From NCBI GenBank assembly GCA_000471925.1, contig CP006668.1, positions 1,550,001 through 1,614,000 on the forward strand: a stretch of DNA of 64,000 bases, given 5' to 3'. The notes below the pieces were generated by a model, which was not told the origin of the DNA, ran no database searches, and saw only the letters and a program-made list of their open reading frames with translations. Position 1 is the stretch's first letter. Each line of letters begins with the position of its first letter. Shown piece after piece: positions 59,279-64,000 of this stretch. Both the position numbers and the translations under genes were made by a program. Origin of the DNA: Ralstonia pickettii DTP0602 (GTDB lineage: Bacteria > Pseudomonadota > Gammaproteobacteria > Burkholderiales > Burkholderiaceae).

Positions 59279-59625
59279 TCTGTGTCTCCTGGAAAGTTGA
59301 GCACCGGGCATCCGCCACCGTCAAAACAACTCCAATCGTCCACATCGGGTGACCTTGGCCTGTCGAATGAGACCGATGCCGTTGTCGAGACTCCAATGTC
59401 TCACACTCTCGCGGCGGGCGCAGGCAGCTTGAAGGGTGAACCCTTGTCGCGAAGGGCTGTAATTCGGCCATCGAATCCGATGGCCGAAATGACCGCTTAG
59501 GGTCGTTCGGAGGCTTTGCAGCAGGCCGGACTGTATCGCGAGATCAAAGCGATCCTTACCGCCGGCGCCGCCCAGCTTCAGTCCCTTGTTGCCATGGATC
59601 AGCGGCAACTGCTTTGGCGGTGCCC
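59279..59625. other. Intergenic region with two palindromes
   Basis: About 350 bases without a supported gene. Contains an AAGGGT/ACCCTT inverted repeat (59432-59445) and the perfect 11-bp dyad at 59463-59488. A 37-codon coding-like stretch from TTG 59516 to a TAA at 59627 on the plus strand has no ribosome site and no known family. Confidence 0.4.
59463..59488. repeat. Perfect 11-bp inverted repeat
   Basis: TTCGGCCATCG (59463-59473), a 4-base spacer, then CGATGGCCGAA (59478-59488). It could be a transcript hairpin or a protein-binding dyad; there is no T-run on either strand. Confidence 0.6.
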
Positions 59626-60384
59626 CTAAACGGCGCCGTGGCGCCTTAACGCAATGCCATGGCGGGCCAGGCATTTCCTCAAGTCGTCAGGCTGGAGGAA
59701 GGGCTCTGCCTCTTTCTTGCGCCAGGGTACGCGATATCCCGGATGAATGGAAATCTCCGTGACACCGGCCGGTAGCACGTCGGGGATCCTCTGATGCCAG
59801 TCGGTGCCGCGCGTATCCGCGCCAATGTAATAGTCCGGGTAGCGCAAGCCCCGGAACTGCTGGAGCAGGAGCTTGTTCATCGCGCCGCGCCGCTGCTTGT
59901 CGGGATACAGGTTCTGGGGCCGGCGAACCCAGTGGATACCGAAGTGTTGCATCTCCTTCTTGATAGCGCGAATCACGAACGGGAGCTTGTGCAGGTGAAA
60001 ATGCCCGTCGACATGGCTTACCTTGACGCCATGGTCCAACAACTCAGTCAACTGGTGGCGAAACTCGGTCCGGATATCGCGCTCCCAAAGCAGACCAAAC
60101 ATGCCGCGAAAGCGCTGTGCACGTTCGTTTCGGAACGTCCCATCCGAATGGCACAGCGAACGGCGGTGGCCAGAGAGGGGTCGGCCTTCCGCGAGATTGA
60201 GGTGCAGGCCGAAGGAGAACCGCTTCCTGTTCTGCTTGGCGTAGTCGTACGCGAGGGCTGATGCAGGCATGCCGGCGAGGATGGTGGCACTGGTCAACAG
60301 GCCGCCCTCAAAGCAGGAAACCGTGGCGTCGAATGTATCGTCATTGTAGCCAAAGTCGTCGGCATTCACGATCAGGCTTCGCAT
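59626..60384 (-). CDS. YdjC/HpnK-family polysaccharide or lipid deacetylase
   Basis: A 252-residue ChbG/YdjC-type deacetylase that removes acetyl groups from N-acetylated sugars. The metal motif NADDFGYNDDT is at residues about 6-16, GLHLNLAEGRPLSG is conserved, SHVDGHFHLHKLPFV supplies the His ligands, and EISIHPGYRVPW is the final motif. It is close to HpnK, which deacetylates N-acetylglucosaminyl hopanoid; but no other hpn genes are in the window, so a diacetylchitobiose-type substrate is possible. ATG at 60384 follows GGAGCG. Confidence 0.84.
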   Translation of the reverse strand: MRSLIVNADDFGYNDDTFDATVSCFEGGLLTSATILAGMPASALAYDYAKQNRKRFSFGLHLNLAEGRPLSGHRRSLCHSDGTFRNERAQRFRGMFGLLWERDIRTEFRHQLTELLDHGVKVSHVDGHFHLHKLPFVIRAIKKEMQHFGIHWVRRPQNLYPDKQRRGAMNKLLLQQFRGLRYPDYYIGADTRGTDWHQRIPDVLPAGVTEISIHPGYRVPWRKKEAEPFLQPDDLRKCLARHGIALRRHGAV

Positions 60385-60559
60385 GGTCTGGCGCTCCGGG
60401 TTCGTTTGGATAAATGGCACATGGCGTGCATCACAGCGTAATTATTGGCGCTGCGGCGGGCACCATCAACGGCGCTGAGTGTGATGCCATACATTTATGC
60501 CAGCCCTGATTGCATTATTTTCAATACAATAAGAGCCAGCACAGCTGCCGCCAGGAGTG
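60385..60559. other. AT-richer gap between deacetylase and sensor kinase genes
   Basis: About 175 bases that include an orphan sigma-54-like element pointing right (TGGCAC at 60415-60420, GTGC at 60426-60429) with no gene downstream on that strand. The leftward promoter of the deacetylase gene is presumably here too. Confidence 0.35.
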
Positions 60560-62614
60560 CTACGCCGGCGCCCCGTCTTCGCGCAGCCACACGATGAACT
60601 CGGCGCCCTGCCCCACCTCGCTCTCCACGGTGATGCGGCCGCCATAGCGCTCCACCAGCGCAAAGCTGATGGACAATCCGAGGCCGGTTCCCATCTGCTT
60701 CTTGGTGGTGAAGAACGGATTGAACAGATTGGGCAGGTCTTCTTCGCTGATGCCGCGGCCCGTGTCGCGAACATGCAGCGTCACGCCGTGCCCTTCCCAG
60801 TCCCGCGTGGCCAGCGTGAGCGTGCCGCCCTCGGGCATGGCGTGGATGGCATTGGTCAGCAGGTTGACGACCACCTGCTGCAGCTCGCCGCGACTGATGC
60901 GCACGTGGCGCGTGGCCTGCCAGTCCTGCTCGATCCGGATCTCCGGCCCCTTGATCAGGTGCCGGACCAGGTCCAGGCAACCGGCCGCGACTTCGCCCAC
61001 GTCCAGCCGCTCCATATTTCCGGCGAACTCCTCCGGCCGGATGAACTGCAGCAGCCGGTTGGTCAGCAGGTAGATGCGCCGCACCTGCTCGTCGATCAGC
61101 CGGAGCTCGTGCCGGACCGGCTCCGCCGCCGGGCCGAGGATCTCGCGGGCCACGTCAAGGTTGCCCTGGATCACCGCGATCGGATTGTTGATCTCATGGG
61201 CCACGCCCGCCGTAAGCTGTCCTGCGACCGCCAGCTTCTCCGACGTGATCAGTTGCTGCCGGGTGGCCCGCAACACGGTGTTGGCATCCTCCAGCTCCCG
61301 GGTGCGTTCGGCCACCTTGCGATCGAGCGAGTCGGCCCAGTCCCTGAGCTCGGCATTGCGCTGCTGCAGGTCCGACAGCAACTGGTCGAACTGGCCGGCG
61401 AGCTGGCCCAGCTCGTCCTCGCTGCCCACCGGGCCTACGCGTGCCTCGGCATTGCCGGCCTTGAGCGCGCGCATGGTGCCGACCATCCGCGTCATCGGCG
61501 TGAACACACGCCTGGCCCACAGCAGCGAGAACAACGCTCCCGCCACGGCCAGCAACAGGAACAATCCCACCAGCACGCCCAGCGCCAGGTCCTTGGCCTG
61601 GCTGATCGGCCTGGCCAGGTAGCCCACGTAGAGCATGCCGATGCGCTGGCCACGGCTGTCCGCGATCGGCTCATAGGCGCTCATGTACCGGTCGTTGACG
61701 ACGAAGGCCAGGTCGAGCCATTTCTCGCCGCGCAGCAGCACCTTGTCGCGTACCTCGCGGGAGACCCGCGTCCCCAGCGCGCGTTCGCCATGGAACAGCC
61801 GCACGTTGGTGGCAATGCGCGTGTCGTCCAGGAACAGCGTCGCCGTGCCCTGGCTGCCCCGGGGCAGGGATTCCGGCTGGTAGACCAGCGCGTTGATCGT
61901 GTCGATAAAGCCGAGGTTGTTGTTCAGCAGCGTGCCGCCGTGCAGGATTGCCACCAGTGCGCCCGCTTCATCGAACACCGGCGCCGCCGCGTGCACCACC
62001 ATGCCGCGGGTTTCCAGGGTCCTGTCGGTGGGCGCCGCATTGGCTGTGGGGCGCAGCGCCACCTGTGCGCGTCGGGCAAGGTCGCCAGAAACGGCAGCCA
62101 GCTGCGCGGCGGACCACGCATCCGTGGCGGCCTCCGCGCGGCCGGCCGTGGCACTGGCCACCACGCGCCAGGCGGCGTAGTCCGTACCCGCGGCACTGGC
62201 CGGCGCAGCGGCAAGCAGCCGCCCTTGCGGATCGAGCAACTGCAGGAAATCGAGCCCGTGCGTGCGCCGCGCTTCGGCCAGGATGCCGGGCATGGCGCCG
62301 CCGCGGCCAAGGCCATTCACCAGCGCATGCGACCTGGCCTCCTGCAGGACCCGGTCCTCCACACCGCCGACCATATGCTCGAAGTACTCGTGGGCGACCA
62401 GCAGGTCGCTGTTGACCTTGTACGTCAGCAGCGCCTGGAACACCCGATCGCCCCATAGCGCCATCAGCAGCAGCAGTGCCACCAGCGCCACCAGCAAGGG
62501 CGCGATGACAATGGAGACGAGCTTGGCGCGCAACGAGGCGCGATAACGACGCAGCAGCCCGGCCGGGCCAAGCGGGCGAATGAGGCTCAAGGACGCAGGC
62601 CCCACTGCAGGCAT
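60560..62614 (-). CDS. Sensor histidine kinase, NtrB/DctB type
   Basis: A 684-residue membrane kinase: a first helix at about 32-54 (LVSIVIAPLLVALVALLLLMALW), a long periplasmic cache-like sensor domain (about 55-345), and a second helix (LALGVLVGLFLLLAVAGALFSLLWA). A HAMP linker follows, then a coiled coil (QQRNAELRDWADSLDRKVAERTREL), a HisKA with the phospho-His at about 473 in GVAHEINNPIAVIQGNL, and an HATPase (DTGRGISEEDLPNLFNPFFTTKKQMGTGLGLSI). The signal is probably an extracytoplasmic small molecule. It overlaps the response regulator gene by 28 bases. Confidence 0.9.
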   Translation of the reverse strand: MPAVGPASLSLIRPLGPAGLLRRYRASLRAKLVSIVIAPLLVALVALLLLMALWGDRVFQALLTYKVNSDLLVAHEYFEHMVGGVEDRVLQEARSHALVNGLGRGGAMPGILAEARRTHGLDFLQLLDPQGRLLAAAPASAAGTDYAAWRVVASATAGRAEAATDAWSAAQLAAVSGDLARRAQVALRPTANAAPTDRTLETRGMVVHAAAPVFDEAGALVAILHGGTLLNNNLGFIDTINALVYQPESLPRGSQGTATLFLDDTRIATNVRLFHGERALGTRVSREVRDKVLLRGEKWLDLAFVVNDRYMSAYEPIADSRGQRIGMLYVGYLARPISQAKDLALGVLVGLFLLLAVAGALFSLLWARRVFTPMTRMVGTMRALKAGNAEARVGPVGSEDELGQLAGQFDQLLSDLQQRNAELRDWADSLDRKVAERTRELEDANTVLRATRQQLITSEKLAVAGQLTAGVAHEINNPIAVIQGNLDVAREILGPAAEPVRHELRLIDEQVRRIYLLTNRLLQFIRPEEFAGNMERLDVGEVAAGCLDLVRHLIKGPEIRIEQDWQATRHVRISRGELQQVVVNLLTNAIHAMPEGGTLTLATRDWEGHGVTLHVRDTGRGISEEDLPNLFNPFFTTKKQMGTGLGLSISFALVERYGGRITVESEVGQGAEFIVWLREDGAPA

Positions 62615-63990
62615 TTCCGGTCCAGCGTGCGGCGCGAGATGCCCAGCCGGCGCGCGGCTTCCACCCGGTTGCCGCCCTCCGCCGCCAGCACCTGCAGGAT
62701 GTGCAGCCGTTCCACCGTCTCCAGCAGCGTGGCTTCATCCGCCGGCGTGGCCGTGCCCTCCCCGGCCGCTGCCAGCAGGCTGGCCTGCGCCGGATCGGCC
62801 GGCTGCGCCAGCAGTTCAACCGGGTATTCGCCCAGGATCAAGGCCCGCTCCACCAGGTTGCGCAGTTCGCGCGCATTGCCTGGCCAGTCGTAGCCCTTGA
62901 GCAGGCGCGCCAGCGAAGGCGACAGCGGCACCATGGGCAGCCCGAGCTGGGCGGACAACTGCTCCGAGAAATGCTCAGCCAGCGGCACGATGTCTTCCGG
63001 GCGCGTGCGCAACGGCGGGATCGCGACGGATACCACGTCGAGCCGGTAGTACAGGTCCTGGCGGAAGCGCCCGGCGGCGACCTCGTTGGCCAGGTTGCGG
63101 TTGCAGGCCGCGACGATGCGCACGTCCACGGCGATCTCGCGCTCGGTACCGAGCGGCCGGATGCGCCGGTCCTCGATCACCCGCAACAGCTTGGCCTGCA
63201 TGGCCAGTGGCAGCTCCGAGATCTCGTCCAGGAACAGCGTGCCGCCGTCGGCATAGAGGAACAGGCCGTGGCGTGCCCCGGCCGCCCCGGTGAAGGCGCC
63301 CTTGGCGTGGCCGAACAATTCGCTTTCGACGATCTCGGGCGCCATCGCACCGCAATTCAGCGGCACGAACTGGCCCTGCCGGCCGCTGAGCCGATGCAGC
63401 TCGCGCGCCACCACTTCCTTGCCGGTGCCGGACTCGCCCGTCACCAGCACCGTCGACGGCATCGGTGCCACCCGTGCCACCAGCGCCATCACCTTCTTCA
63501 TGGCTTCCGATTCGCCGATGAAGTCCTTGTGGATGGTGTACTTGTCCAGCTCGCGGCGCAGCAGGTAGTTCTCGCGCGCGAGCCGGGTCCGGTCGAAGCA
63601 GCGCCGGATGGCGTTGAGCATCTGGTCGACGCGGAACGGCTTGACGACAAAGTCCGCTGCGCCCGAGCGTAGCGCGGCGATGGCCGTGTCCATGTCGGCG
63701 AAGGCGGTCATCAGGATGACATCGGCGGGGTTGCCGGCTGCGCGCAGCGCCTTGAGCCACTCCATCCCACTGGCACCGGGCAGCGCCACATCCAGCAGGA
63801 TCAGGTCGAAATGGCGTTGCTCCAACAGCGCGGCGCCTGCTTCGGCGCTGTCAGCCGTCACCACGCTGTCCACCTTGCCTTCCAGCGCCCGGGACAGGAA
63901 CGAACGCATGCCGGCCTCGTCGTCCACCACCAGGATCGTGCGGCGCTGCCAGTTGTCGGATTCGGCTGCGTTGGTTTGTCGTTCGCTCAT
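62587..63990 (-). CDS. NtrC/DctD-type sigma-54 response regulator
   Basis: A 467-residue response regulator: a receiver domain at about 18-130 with the phospho-Asp at about 67 ([10 protein letters not shown]) and acidic pair VVDDE. The AAA+ domain spans about 155-390, with Walker [15 protein letters not shown], the sigma-54 loop GAFTG ([15 protein letters not shown]) and [10 protein letters not shown] Fis-type helix-turn-helix ends the chain ([25 protein letters not shown]). It activates sigma-54 promoters when phosphorylated by the overlapping kinase gene. ATG at 63990 is preferred over the GTG at 63993. Confidence 0.92.
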   Translation of the reverse strand: MSERQTNAAESDNWQRRTILVVDDEAGMRSFLSRALEGKVDSVVTADSAEAGAALLEQRHFDLILLDVALPGASGMEWLKALRAAGNPADVILMTAFADMDTAIAALRSGAADFVVKPFRVDQMLNAIRRCFDRTRLARENYLLRRELDKYTIHKDFIGESEAMKKVMALVARVAPMPSTVLVTGESGTGKEVVARELHRLSGRQGQFVPLNCGAMAPEIVESELFGHAKGAFTGAAGARHGLFLYADGGTLFLDEISELPLAMQAKLLRVIEDRRIRPLGTEREIAVDVRIVAACNRNLANEVAAGRFRQDLYYRLDVVSVAIPPLRTRPEDIVPLAEHFSEQLSAQLGLPMVPLSPSLARLLKGYDWPGNARELRNLVERALILGEYPVELLAQPADPAQASLLAAAGEGTATPADEATLLETVERLHILQVLAAEGGNRVEAARRLGISRRTLDRKCLQWGLRP

Positions 63991-64000
63991 CACTTTGGCT

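Noticed and set aside
59516..59629. Short coding-like frame LQQAGLYREIKAIL on the plus strand
   Set aside because: It starts only with TTG, has an in-frame TAG just upstream, no ribosome site and no recognised family; kept only as a note in the gap entry.

Overview
The window is a GC-rich proteobacterial segment, most likely from a Cupriavidus (Ralstonia-type) beta-proteobacterium. The best evidence is a complete Calvin-cycle operon read leftwards from a divergent cbbR, in the order cbbL-S-X-Y-E-F-P-T-Z-G-K-A with red-type (form IC) RuBisCO. This is the arrangement known from the chromosomal cbb operon of C. necator H16. The Bug-type solute receptor, CaiB/BaiF CoA-transferases, LivHMGF transporter and MocR regulators also fit Burkholderiales. 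No rRNA, tRNA, CRISPR array, insertion sequence or phage gene was seen.

Layout. 1-9.2 kb: accessory genes (Tat-exported epoxide hydrolase cut by the window edge, Ohr-type peroxidase, SnoaL/DUF4440-like protein, SDR remnant, two family III CoA-transferases, a small membrane protein, an orphan TolA-like protein, ferredoxin-NADP reductase, a DOPA-dioxygenase-like protein and a small helical protein). 9.4-18.1 kb: a FadR-type GntR regulator divergent from an operon for a branched-chain-amino-acid-type ABC importer, an M20 amidohydrolase and an MlrC-family metallopeptidase. A perfect 20-bp palindrome sits at the predicted start of transcription. 18.2-32 kb: the cbb operon and cbbR, separated from the ABC operon by a long hairpin. 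32.1-42.6 kb: a second metabolic unit read leftwards, with a biotin carboxylase/BCCP/carboxyltransferase single-chain protein, a separate carboxyltransferase, a tandem fused CoA-transferase and a Bug receptor. A divergent sigma-54 activator lies beside a near-consensus -24/-12 promoter and two tandem dyads placed like an enhancer. 42.7-47.9 kb: a Bat/MoxR-type locus (two VWA membrane proteins, a trypsin-like protease, MoxR ATPase, DUF58 protein). 48-53 kb: two MocR regulators, each divergent from a small gene (DJ-1/PfpI, PaiB), then a LysE-type exporter. 53.4-55.3 kb: ilvD. 53.05-53.45 kb and 55.5-57.1 kb hold decayed gene pieces (aldehyde dehydrogenase, VOC protein, LysR regulator). 57.3-64 kb: dctA, a PhnB-like VOC protein, a YdjC/HpnK deacetylase and an NtrB/NtrC-type sensor kinase-response regulator pair.

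How the genes work together. The cbb operon encodes RuBisCO, its activase CbbX, phosphoribulokinase and most regeneration enzymes, plus CbbZ and CbbY for phosphate-ester clean-up, so autotrophic CO2 fixation is the central function. The carboxylase/CoA-transferase unit looks like a route for uptake, CoA activation and biotin-dependent carboxylation of an unidentified organic acid under sigma-54 control. The ABC/M20/MlrC operon looks like uptake and hydrolysis of an unidentified amide or small peptide. Functions are assigned from motifs and context read by eye; no database search was run.
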